Positions 42,374-53,078 of a DNA stretch of 64,000 nucleotides are shown here, one piece after another. Numbering within the stretch: the stretch's first letter is position 1; each line of letters opens with the position of its first letter. The stretch is taken from positions 760,001 through 824,000 of the forward strand of contig CAJZBQ010000056.1 of the NCBI GenBank assembly GCA_914767885.1, read 5' to 3'. Position numbers and translations under genes: made by a program. The DNA comes from Blepharisma stoltei (Eukaryota; Ciliophora; Heterotrichea; Heterotrichida; Blepharismidae). The notes below the pieces were generated by a model. That model did not search any database. It saw only the letters and a list, made by a program, of their open reading frames with translations, and was not told where the DNA came from.

Positions 42374-42800
42374 TTTTAGGGTTTATTATAAAAATAATTC
42401 TACTTGATATCGTGACATAATTTTCTTGACACCTACAGAGAACACCCGGTCCTAAATCCTTGGTGTATGCCGGCGTGAATTTGTTTCGTGCCTCAGGGAG
42501 CTAATCCCTGGGACATAAGTTTTTACCTCCAGAGACTCTTGGAAAGCATATAGTCAGTGAAAGTTAAGATGGGTAGAGCGATAACACTCCCTACAGATTC
42601 CTAGACGGCATGTGCCTAGCATGATACTGGGAGTTATGTCCCTGGGGATCAGTCCTTAAGGGTTTCAAACCAGAATTTCAATCCGCTTGCGCAAGACTCT
42701 CCTGTGTCTGAGGGACATATGTCTGCCGAGGCTCCTCTGGATGATGAGCATGCATGGGGCAAATCATTGGCCCGTGCTGTAAAGGCGAACGTAGTAAATT
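42374..42800. mobile_element. GC-rich element in intergenic region (boundaries uncertain)
   Basis: From about 42420 composition becomes GC-rich with inverted motifs (CTCAGGGAGCTAATCCCTGGGA, GGGACATA repeated), like the retroposon-like elements elsewhere. It seems to resume after the small palindrome at 42801 (CTCAGCACTACCATG, GTGGCCTCAGGC, to about 42940), so the palindrome may be inserted in it. No clear target duplication was found. Confidence 0.5.
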
Positions 42801-42896
42801 ATAGTGAAAACACTATGTAGCACGGGGATTTTTTGGCTGGAACTTGAGCCAAAAAAGCCCCGTGCTACATAGTGTATTTCACAATAATTAATAAGA
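42801..42896. repeat. 96-bp palindrome (TA-TAG family)
   Basis: TA (42799-42800) precedes TAGTGAAAACACTATG, and the far end is CATAGTGTATTTCACAA then TA (42895-42896). The arms ACACTATGTAGCACGGGG / CCCCGTGCTACATAGTGT pair almost perfectly, with a TTGGCT...AGCCAA loop stem. It is the smallest member of the palindrome class. Confidence 0.75.
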
Positions 42897-43284
42897 ATAA
42901 CTCAGCACTACCATGTTTGGTGGCCTCAGGCTTAACGAATGATTTTTTTAGTATGTTGATATGGATATTAAAGATAAAAAAAATTGTTAAAGCATATTCT
43001 AATGATCGATCAGCACTGCTATTATAAAAATATTTTCTTTCATATGGAAAATTCTTTTAATTATAAATAGAGATAAATTCTTAAAATCTTTTAACTGCGT
43101 TTAATAATTTATCCTTACAAATCGACTGCATTTTTGATGTTTACATCTGCCAAAGAGATTATATCATTTTTGGATAAAATATTGATATGAACAAAAAATG
43201 AATATATAATTGGTCGCAACCAATCATTAAATTCCAAAAAATTATTCTTCCATTTTAAAAATTAGCTATAATTTTATGAAAATA
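42897..43284. other. Intergenic
   Basis: The first 45 bp continue the GC-rich element. The rest is AT-rich, with no ORF or repeat recognised. Confidence 0.45.
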
Positions 43285-43515
43285 TAGCTTGTTCCCGGCT
43301 ATAGATCGAGCTATGCCCAATCTTTGCCGGGACACTTGAGGAGTTGTCTGCGTCAATTTTGGGTGATGAGTCAACTCCCCGAGTTGGCAAATAGCCAATA
43401 TATAGTGATTTGCCAACTCGGGAGTTAACTCGTCACCTCGAAGTGGCGCAGACTACCCCCGAGTTTCCCGACAAAGATCGGGCATAGCCCGACCTATAGA
43501 CGGGAACGGGCTATA
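43285..43515. repeat. Nested palindromic element (TA-TAGC family), 231 bp
   Basis: TA (43283-43284) then TAGCTTGTTCCCG; right end CGGGAACGGGCTA then TA (43514-43515). Second-level arms include CTATAGATCGAGCTATGCCC with GGGCATAGCCCGACCTATAG, and a GAGTTGGCAAAT / ATTTGCCAACTC centre. Intergenic. Confidence 0.8.
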
Positions 43516-43822
43516 CTTATTTTTTCCTTTATTTCAATAAAAAACAATAAACTAATATATCTCTGAAAACGTATTTATTTAATATATTTTACCTTTATAG
43601 TATAGCGCGTTCTCCCATATAGATTTTCAAGGAAAATGCCTTTCAAAGAAGAAAATTATTTTGAAATTCCAAAAAGCCAAATATCAATTTAAAAATGTCA
43701 TTATATATGTCCTATTTCCCAATTTGAAAATTGAGTTTTCCGATTTTCCTTAATTTTAAAATTTAAATTTTTTATATAAAAGCACTTGTCCTCAGGGATC
43801 TAAAATGAGGCTTGTGCTATAA
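43516..43822. other. Intergenic with possible decayed TAGCG element
   Basis: AT-rich. TATAGCGCGTTCTCCC (43604) and GGCTTGTGCTATA (about 43813) face each other and could be worn ends of another palindromic element, but the arms barely pair. Confidence 0.35.
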
Positions 43823-44626
43823 CTAAAACTTAAAGTTTATACTTGGAGATTCCTCCACTAGGTCCTCAATCATATCCCCAGAAATATCGTTTCCTTCTAA
43901 ACTAAGTGTCTTGATGTGCTGCAATTTCTCGATATTGTCTAAAAAGTGTTTTGCACCTGCATCTCCAATTGCATTCTGTGATAAGAAAATGGTTTGCAAG
44001 TTCGGCATGGCAACAAATGCAGCAATCAAAAATTTGATCTTCTCGGGGCCGATTTCGTTTTCAGTTAGGCTGATTGTGTTGAGTTTTTGCAACTTTGGAA
44101 GGTCCTTGGCTAAAATTTCTGCGCCTTGAGGTCCGATACCATTAATATGGAGTTCTAATGTTTGCAATGATTCAAGCTTAGCAAATGCTGTGCAAAGGTG
44201 ATGAATTCCATCAGAGCCCAGATTATTATCAGCTAAAGATAAATACTTCAGCTTGCTCAAACTTTGAATTGGCTTTGCAAGATCTTTAATTCCTTCAGCT
44301 CCCAGCCTAGCCTTTCATAGATTCAGACTATTAAGGTTAGAAAAAGACGGGAGAATTGTGGCCAGATGCGAATGATTGGTGCAGAGGTCAATAAATTTCA
44401 AGTCAATAGTAAAAATCTGCTGATCCTCATGGGCGAAAACAGCTTCGTATAAAGTTTTGATTTTTCGGTTCATGCCTTGCTGGGCGATAAAGTAAGACTG
44501 GAGGTCTGATAACTCGGTGTTATTAGCAGAGATGAACGTTACTCTTTCGTGCGTGTCAGATGCTTTTTCTTTCGGCTTAATTGTTGATGATGATTGTCGC
44601 TTACCTGATCCACATACACTTCCCAT
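43823..44626 (-). CDS. Leucine-rich repeat (RNI-like) protein
   Basis: A single 267-residue protein; UGA Trp (LNLWKARLG) links what otherwise looks like two ORFs. Five or more ribonuclease-inhibitor-type repeats of about 28 residues are seen (LKYLSLADNNLGSDGIHHLC, LQTLELHINGIGPQGAEIL, LNTISLTENEIGPEKI, LQTIFLSQNAIGDAGAKHF, IKTLSLEGNDISGD). The N-terminus MGSVCGSGK has Gly2 plus Cys5, so N-myristoylation with palmitoylation is possible. Role unknown; such proteins act as scaffolds or GTPase regulators. Confidence 0.85.
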
Positions 44627-44953
44627 TGTAACAAATTAATAGAATACGTATTTAGCTGATGCAAATATATAAACAATCATAGATAAATTTATTATTATAA
44701 TTCAGTAACAGTTTTAGCTTTTTGTCTTTTAAATAATGGCGAATAAAAATCTTTAGGTGCAAAAGGCATTATATTCTATGAAAAATTCTGAGGAATTTCA
44801 CCTGCATTTTTAAGGTTTTTGTGGATAATATTTTATTGAAAATTTAAAATTGGCAGTTGCTATGTGTTTAAGAAATCGCTTTTTAAGATAAAACAGTCAT
44901 TAGCGATAATTAATAAATAAATAATATTTAAGATTTACTATGAGCTACTACAA
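44627..44953. other. Intergenic, AT-rich
   Basis: 327 bp between two minus-strand genes, with no feature recognised. Confidence 0.5.
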
Positions 44954-47900
44954 TTATATATGAGTATGCCTGCCATGAGGGGCGTCAGAGCCCGAAAAAT
45001 CTGAGCCGCTTTCAGAAATACTTGAGCTGGAATCGATCTGATCCCTTGAGTTCGCTATAGAAGCTTCACTATTCTCACTCATGCATTCGCAAGAGCATCC
45101 GCTTGATCTGGAACTATGCGAGCAGTCACAGGACGGGCAATGACTATCTTGTGAGACTTGTGAGCTTGATCTGCTCTCCCAGGACCTATCAGAGCTCTCT
45201 TCCCATTTTGGGGAATCTTGATAAGACCTTCTAATATCTTGTTCAGACTTATAAGTTGGGAATCTGTCATCAGCTCTTGACTCGAATTGTCTATGGTCAT
45301 AAGCTCTTAATGCAACCTGTCTTGAATCAATTTCTTTATCTTCATCAATAGGCTGCTCAAAGTCTTCAGACTTCCTAAGCTGCTCTTCGTATATTGGCTC
45401 ATAAGCCCTTGTCCTTGGCTCTTCTAAGCGAGGCTCATAACCTCTTATTCTTGGCTCTTCTAAGCGAGGCTCATAACCTCTTGTTCTCGGCTCTTCTAGC
45501 CGGGGTTCATAAACTCTTGCTCTTGGTTCTTCGTAGATTGGCTCATAAGCTCTTTGTCTTTGATCCTCTATGTGTGGCTCATAGTCCCTTGCTTCGGCTT
45601 GCCGGGATTCAAACTGTCTTGGCTCTTCCATCCTTGGATCATAGCTTCTTGATTCAATATGTCTTGTTTCTAAGTTTCTAAAACCTTCTTCTCTTGGCTC
45701 ATACCCTCCTCTAAGTTCGGTTTTTCTCGCCTCAAAATTAGGCTCAAATCCTCTGGAGTCAAACCCTCTTGAGCTTCTTTTTTCAATTTCTTTTAGTTCT
45801 TGCTCTCTTTGCTTTATAATGGTGTCCATTTTGAGCCTATGTGCTCTTTCTCTAGCAGCTGAAATTTCTTCGCTTTCTTTATTCAATTGCAACCGTAGCT
45901 GATTAAAAGACTCTCTTTGGTCTTGTAGAGCCCTTTCTTCATTCCCTCTTACTCCCCCCCCCCCCTCCGTGAGCGAACAAAAAAATTTTTGTTCGCTCAC
46001 GGAGGGGGGTTAATTTTTTTTTTTAAAAAAAAATTTTATATATAAATTTTATAAAAAATATTTTTTTCGAAATTTAAAAAAATCCTAATTTGCAAAAATT
46101 GGGAAGCAAATATTAATTTAATTTGCAAAATTTATGTTTTAAAACGCAATTTGTTTAAAATTAAACAGAATTAGCTCTAGATTTCATTATACTAATTATC
46201 ACTTATATATCAAAATTTTTTTCCATTAAAATTTTTTCTATTAAAAAAATTTTTGTTCACTCACGGAGGGTGGGTTTTTGGTCAAAAAATGGCGATTTTT
46301 CTAATGGTTTTGTTCGCTCACGGAGGGGGGGGGGGGAGTTAGCGCTTTTTGGAATGCTGCCCTTTCTTTGATTTCTTTTTCTTTAAATTCCAAATCCTGC
46401 TGTAACTGCCGTTGCATTCTTCTTTCTTCTTCTATTTTCAGTAGCATTTCTTGTAGCTGCTTTTCTTCTTCAATTCCTTTTATTTCAGTCATATGCCTCA
46501 TTTCGTTGACTTTATCATTTAATATTTTTCTTTCTAGCTCTTTTTCTAAGTCTTCAATTTCTTTTCTGTTCCTCTGCATTTCGTATTTTTGCTTTTCTTT
46601 TTCTTCTTCCAAAACTCTTAGCCTTTCATCAGTTTTCCTCTGCGCATATTCTTTTTCTTCATTTAATAAATTTTCGAAATATTTTTCTTCATGTTCTCTT
46701 ACTCCCTCTCCGTGAGCGAATAAAAAATTTCTCTTACGGAGAGGTTAATTATTTTTAAAAATTTATATATAAATTTTATAGAATTTTTTATTTGAATAAT
46801 TTTAAAGTAAATATTTAAAATTTATGATTTAAAATACAAGTTGTTTAAAATTCAACAAAATTAGCAAGAGAGATTTCTTTATAATAATTATCACATATAT
46901 AACAAAATAAAATTTTTGTTTGCTCACGGAGGGGGAGAGCTAGCAATTCTTGTTTTCTCTTCATCGATTGTATTTGATCTTCATGTCTCAACAATTCTTC
47001 TTCTGAAACTTGTCTAATCCTTCTTTCCCTTTCAATATCCTGCCCTTTTAGCTCCTTTTCAAGAATTGTAATGTGCTGCTGAATTTCGACTCTTCGCCTA
47101 TCATTATAGTCTGATAAGGTTTGAAGTTCTTTTTGTTTATTTTCACGCATAATTTCTAGTTTTAGCCTACGCTCTTCATCATCAATATGCCATTTATTCT
47201 GAGTCAGCCTGTCTTTCATTTCTTGCTCACGCTCCCAATTTTCTGTATCAAGTCTAAGCTTTCTCATAGACTCTTCGCCAGCTCTAACTCTCATCAATTC
47301 TAGTAGCCTTTGAGTCGCTTTAAATTCAAGAAGACTCAAGGCTTCTTCTTCAGTACGGTTTTGCATGTAATATCGATCTTCTTCTTGCTTTCGGGCAATT
47401 TCTTCTTCAAGTCTTCTTAATTCTTGCTTTCTGATCTGCTCTTGGTGACTTAATGAACTTTCAACTGTATTCTCAATTTTTTTAATTTGATTGAGCCTTT
47501 TTTCTCTGATTTCTCTATCTAATTTAAGCTTTTCTTGCATCCTAACCTGGTCTTCAATAGCTGCAGCTTTTCTTCTTTCATATTCTGCAAGAAGTAAAGC
47601 TTCCTGTTCTTTTCTAAATTGAGACTCTTGCTCTTCCAGCATGGTTAGTCTTTCGTTGATTCTTTCAATATGTTCATTCTTTTGAAGTAGCTCATTCTCT
47701 TCTAATAAAAGCCTTTCTCTTACCTGAGCTTTATATTGGACAGAAAAGTCAGGATAGTTAGTGAATAATGGATACTCTCCGATTGGCAATGGAATCCTAA
47801 CTTCAAAATTCGGGATTATTATATTTTCCCTATTATCATACAGCCTCAAAGCACCTTTTACGAGCTTTTGTATATTTATAGGATTTTGGCGATGCAGAAA

Positions 47901-50059
47901 ATAATTAAAATCTTCATTAGAATTTATAGTCATAATTGTAGGCCGGAAGTACATGAAATACTCTGCAGCAATAAAAATAAGGAGGTCTGGCTTGGATTTT
48001 TCACAAAAAATATGATCCATTAGAGATATAAACTCCTCTCTAGTCATGACTTCAGTAAACACATTTTTAAGCACAGGCCAAATATAGCTGCTGCAATTAA
48101 CTCCTAAATTTCTGATATGCTCGAATAATTTGATATCATTTTTTTTAATCACGTCTTCGATTGCAACTAAATACTTTATTGGTGGCTCAGGAAAGTTTTC
48201 AAACCAATGCTGAAACCAGTATAAAATAAGAGAAACAGTGATTTCAAAGGTTATTAATGGATCTCCATTGGAAAGCTTTAAAAATGGAAATACTATTGAA
48301 GGCATAAAATCTGCTTCGCCTAAAGCAGGACACCAATATGAAAGAGCGCTCATTACAACTGATAAAGGACTAATAAGGCTTTTTTCTTTTAGTGGAAACC
48401 TTTTTTCTAAACTAGATTGAGAAGGATGTAGACCTCTGCTTTTTAGTCTTTCAAACTCGTTTGAATTCGATGGCAAGTTTAATAGGTTGCTTCATATAGC
48501 GATTCTATGCTTTTCTGGGAATTCTCCATATTGAGATAGCATTTTTTTTAATGCAGGAAGTTTAAATGTGACTTCATTTGCGGGCTTTAGGGCGATTAAA
48601 GGTTTTATATCTTGGGCATCTTGATTATCTTTTTTATCAGAGCTTTTGGCAAGATTAGGGGAAATTCCGATATCAAGTCTCTTTTTTGTTTGAGATTGGC
48701 TACTTGCCAGCAAAACGTTTATATCGTAAATCACTACATTCCCATTTGCTAACTCCCCCCCCCTCCGTGAGTGAACAAAAAAATTTTGTTCACTCACGGA
48801 GGGGGGTTAAATTTTTTTTTTTTTTAAAAAAAATTTATATATAAATTTTCTAAAAAATATATTTTTTTTCGAAATTTAAAAAAATCCTAATTCGCAAAAA
48901 TTGGAAAGCAAATATTAATTTAATTTATAAAATTTATGTTTTAAAAAGCAATTCGTTTAAAATTAAACAGAATTAGCTCTAGATTTCATTATAATAATTA
49001 TCATTTATATATCAAAATTTTTTTTTTTCATAAAAATTTTTGTATTAAAAAAAATTTTTGTTCACTCACGAAGGGTGGGTTTTTGGGCAAAAAATAGGGA
49101 TTTTTCTAATGGTTTTGTTCACTCACGGAGGGGGGGAGTAAGACTCCTGACAAAAGTCCATTTCCACTAGTCTCAAAATTAACCATTGCATCAATATTTT
49201 CAATTTTCGTTTCAATTTTGCTGGTTTTCACATTAATCAAATAAAATTGTCCGTTTCCTCCAATGCATGCAATGATGTCTCCTCTCAGCCAATCTAGTTT
49301 CACAATCCCTCTCAGCTCTGCTGGAAGCTTTAACGCCCAGCTTTCTTGTTCTGGATTTTCAGACTTCCACACGTGCAAATTCCCAGATTTCCCAACCCCA
49401 ATAACCAATTCATAGTCGCTTGAAAACGTAAACCCAAGTGGCTCATTTTCATTCATAATAAACTTCCTCACAAGTTCATAACTGTTTAAGCTTCATTCAA
49501 AAATTATCCCATCTACAAAGCACGTCAATATTGACTGCATATTTGGGGCAAATTTTCCTGCTATAAAAGCAGCCGCCTGTGCATACAGTGATCTTACCCT
49601 TGTCCATGTTTCCACATTCCATATAATGCAGCTATCTGAGCTTATAGAAAGTAGCAGCTTTTTGACTGAATTTACACTGATTCCGATAACAGGCCCGCGA
49701 TGGCCTCTGAGACTGCTTACTAATCTTCCTGTTAACTGATAAATTTCTATGTTTTTTGTTGACATCCCTACTGCAATTTCATCAGGCTGTCCTGGAATTA
49801 TAGCGAGACTGGTTGGAGAAACGCAGCCTCTTATTATAGTGGAAAATCAGTTTTGGGAAAAGTTAAAGAGTGTTATAGTTCCTTTTGAATCTCCGATAAG
49901 AGCAATGTCGCCTGAAATATTGAAGGTAGATTGCTTTGCGAGAGCGCGGGGCTTTGTAATTGAAAAATCGATCAAAACTTTGAGACCTGATGATGAAGTC
50001 TGAGTTTTTGTGTTCCAAATCCTGCCTGAAGACGCATTAAGCGCGAGGTTTAAAGCCAT
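44954..50059 (-). CDS. TBC1D31: TBC1D31-like WD40/TBC/coiled-coil protein, split by three IESs
   Basis: It has 1361 residues after removing 45952-46341, 46702-46942 and 48752-49140. The N-terminal third is WD40-like (SGDIALIGDSKGTITLFNF, VRSLYAQAAAFIAGKFAPN, YELVIGVGKSGNLHVW). A TBC-type domain follows (PALGEADFMPSIVFPFLKL, WFQHWFENFPEPPIKYL, FISLMDHIF), then a very long coiled coil (LRRLEEEIARKQEEDRYY). The C-terminus has about ten Arg/Glu/Pro repeats of the form EEPRTRGYEPRL and a Cys/Ser-rich end. TBC1D31 is centriolar-satellite and ciliary in animals. The order WD40-TBC-coiled coil fits it; RabGAP catalytic fingers are not evident. Confidence 0.82.
45952..46341 (+). mobile_element. BogoMITE-like IES 1 in TBC1D31-like gene
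   Basis: TA at 45950-45951 and 46340-46341, 390 bp, full length. Excision gives FQKALRGNEER. Nearly identical to the copies at 25831 and 35938. Confidence 0.95.
46702..46942 (+). mobile_element. Short BogoMITE-like IES 2 in TBC1D31-like gene
   Basis: TA at 46700-46701 and 46941-46942, 241 bp. Ends are CTCCCTCTCCGTGAGCGAA and TTGCTCACGGAGGGGGAG. It lacks the second subterminal motif block found in full-length copies, so it is an internal-deletion derivative. Excision gives KQELLREHEEKY. Confidence 0.92.
48752..49140 (+). mobile_element. BogoMITE-like IES 3 in TBC1D31-like gene
   Basis: TA at 48750-48751 and 49139-49140, 389 bp, with perfect GTGAGTGAAC / GTTCACTCAC terminal hairpin. Excision gives LLSGVLANGNVVIYD, repairing the WD40 region. 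Confidence 0.95.
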
Positions 50060-50310
50060 TTTGAAAATATGAAGGTATCACTTGTGTAGAGATTATAGAG
50101 ATTTAATTAAAATATTAGCTTGCATTAATTGCTTCAAATAAGCTTGGCTATTAGTTATATAAGAGCATTTAATAGAACACTCATATGATTAGATTTATAT
50201 TATAAGCAATCCTTTATATATAGATTATAAAGGAAATAATTGTTTAAATCAGTTTTTTAAAAATAATTTTCTAAACCCATGAGAGAAAAAATTAATAAAA
50301 CCATTTTCTT

Positions 50311-52953
50311 ATGAGTTCCTGGAAACAACTCTTAAAAGAAGAAAAGCTCAAATGAGACGTGGTTTCTGATGAAAAGGTCACCCCTACTTAGCTTTTTACC
50401 CAGCTTGAGTCTATGGCTGAGCATATAATCCAGCGCAGTACTCAGCTTAAATGGGATCTCGATACCCTTGCTAAAGACACAACAGCAGCTTCAGTCCAAG
50501 TAAGCAGTGTCTTGAACACTCTCGCAAACTTAGCTTCCTCCCAATTCGTTGCAAACGTAATAATCATTCAGAGTATCTCCGAAAGAGAACCAGAAAAACT
50601 TGACCAAAAAATAGCAGAGCAGCAAACTCCATCATCCTCAACCACTTTGACTCCTGCCAAAACTCTACGAGATGCTAGAATGGAAAAAGTTCACTCACAA
50701 GAGGTGAGGGAAAACAACTTGCTGCCTAAGCATATACAATCAGTCAAACTCGGGATCGCAGGGCTAAAAGTTGACGATTTACTGAAAGAAAGCAAAGATG
50801 AAGACGCTATAAGTACCACGACGCTAGGAAGCCAGATTTTCAGAGGGACGGTAAAGAAGCTTCCACACGTGTATGGAACCTCGTTTTTCTTTAATGACCC
50901 ATGGATTGGACTTTATGAAGAAAATGAGCAAGTCTTAGACGGAATGGATGAAATCCCTACAGATTCAACACCTATCAAAACTCCTGATAGAACTCCTAGT
51001 CAGTCAGTGTCAGGTTCAACAGCTCCTCCAATTCCTCCACCATTACCAAAAACAACGCCACCTCCACCGCCTCCAATGACTGGAACAGTTCCTCCACCCC
51101 CACCTCCACCACCGCCACCTCCACCACCAGCTCCTCCTGCAATGGTGCCTCCACCAATACCTCCACCTATTTCCAAACCCCAAACACAGTCTCAGACTTC
51201 CGCTCCAAAGCCTCCAAGTGTTGGAACTTTCCAGCAAGGTCTTGCAGCAACCCTAGAGCACCGTCGTCAAATCATTGATGGAGAAGTCAAAGGCGATTTA
51301 AGTGTAAAGGACACTCTTATTAGTGAAAGTGAAGTGTTAGGCCTCCCAACTCCTAAAGTTTTCAATACTTTTTCACATCCTGCACCTTCACAGCCTGTAG
51401 AGCGAAGCGTGAGCACTAATGAAGCCCCTAAAAAGAAGCCAGAAGAAATGACGATGGAAGATAAGCGAAAACAATTGGCAGGAATTTTTGGAGGCGCGCC
51501 AATAATGAGACCACCTCCTCCACCTCCTGTCAAGGAAAACCCACCATCAGTGGCAACCCAGCCTGTAATGCCTCAAATTAGCAAGCCTCCAACTGCTCCA
51601 AGCCCTCCTTCAGTTACTCCACCTAAACAGCCAACTCAAAAAGCACCTGCAAAACCTGCACATAAAAATGGCGTGGAGAGTCAACCTGCCCCTTTTTAAC
51701 ACCTGCAACTAGAGGAAGTCTGGGGACCTTGTGGAAGAGAGCTGTACGCGGTGAATGTACTGGCTGGGTTTTGTTTGGTCTGGTGGAGCGTAATGTATGG
51801 CAGCCGACCAAGAGCTCACATCCTGGGCAAGGTTTAACCCAGAGGAGGATGGAAATTGGAAGTTGGAAAGGGATCGCCTAGCAAGTACAGCGGGCTTTCG
51901 CTTGGCCCAATCGTGCATTTCCCAGTGCAATGTCAATAGTTGTGCCGAGCTAGAAGTTTCTTCTCGGTCGATAATCTGACCAGAAAATTTCATTTTGGAA
52001 TTTTTTAGGGAAAGGTAACTTGTATGACGTCGACATAGTGATCCAGCATCTTTACCTCCGGCTTGTGAGTGATGGACCTCGTCCGGAGGAGCAACACAAG
52101 CCCTAGGCTGTGAAATTAGACTGGCGATCAAGGGAGTGGTGCGGAACATGGACGCGGAAAGCCGGTTAGCTGGCTGGGAGCTTCTCTGTAATATTTTAAT
52201 GAATGAGTGCCTGCTAAGCCAGTAGAAGAAGAGGAAGAATCTTCGTTATTCAGACCTTCTAGGCCTTCTACCCAGAACCAGAAGAAGTTTGCAGGTATTT
52301 TTGAAGATACACAAGAGGAAAGTAAGCAGCCAAAAGCAAAGGACTCAAAAAGAGCAATGAATATGTTTAAATTTATAGAAGAAGAAGATGAAAATACAAT
52401 TGACGTTCTTCTTAATTCAGAAATTGCCAAAGGAAAGCTCAAAGGAAAAGAAGACAACCCGTTCATGTTTAAACAGCCAGAGCCGAAAGCTCCAGAACCT
52501 CCAAAAGAAGATAATCCTTTCATGTTTAAAGCTCCAGAGGCTTCACAAGAAAAACCTAAAAAACCAATAACCATTGAGCCGGAAGAGAAGAAGAGCGTGG
52601 AAGCTTCTCCTAGCCCTGAAAGACCAGCAGAAGAAACCAAGGCTCCAATGCCTCCGTTTCCATTTGGAATGAGGCCACCTCAGCCTCCAAAAGATACCCC
52701 CGCAGAAATTAACGTTGATATCAATATGAATAAACCTATCCGATTTGGAAGGCAAGCTTCTTCAGCCAAGAAATTTGATGAGTTTGAAGAAGATGTCAAG
52801 CCAGCTGTAACTGAAGAAAAGCCAAAAGGTAGGCCGAGTCTGTTTGATGAAGAAACTGATTACCCCCCGAACCGTCCTTCTAAAATGAAGTCAATATTCG
52901 ATGAAGACGAAGACTCACCTAAAGGAGGGAAAAAGCCTTCATTATGGGATTAA
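50311..52953 (+). CDS. WASHC2/FAM21-like protein with polyproline region
   Basis: It has 690 residues with a 15-nt intron (50377-50391) and the insert 51660-52214 removed. The N-terminal helical domain (LKWDVVSDEKLFTQLESMAE, VLNTLANLASSQFVANV) resembles the head of WASHC2, which docks to the WASH complex on endosomes. A long proline run (about residues 220-275) could bind profilin or SH3 domains. The C-terminal tail has acidic FxxxD-type repeats (PSLFDEETDYP, MKSIFDEDEDS, KPSLWD, DNPFMFK), like the LFa motifs of FAM21 that bind retromer or capping protein. An FH1-containing formin is an alternative, but no FH2 domain is present. Confidence 0.6.
51660..52214. mobile_element. GC-rich retroposon-like IES in FAM21-like exon
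   Basis: CCTGC (51655-51659, 52210-52214) is the only exact repeat, in a locally repetitive Pro/Ala codon stretch. Excision gives AKPAKPVEEEEE in frame. The left end ACATAAAAATGGCG resembles the starts at 8304 and 32858. GGAAGTTGGAAAGGGATCGC is shared with 12608-13174 and, reversed, with 39849-40185. Confidence 0.78.
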
Positions 52954-53078
52954 GCTAATTCTATACCAGTTTATTACAATTGGATTTATTTCCTATTTGC
53001 AACGCTCATTTGTATTAGAATATAGTAATAGCTTTAAGCAATTTATTGAAAGTAGACTATACGAGCCATAATTATAAA

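Noticed and set aside
51043-51237. Arg/Trp-rich minus-strand ORF
   Set aside because: Reverse reading of the polyproline codons of the FAM21-like gene.
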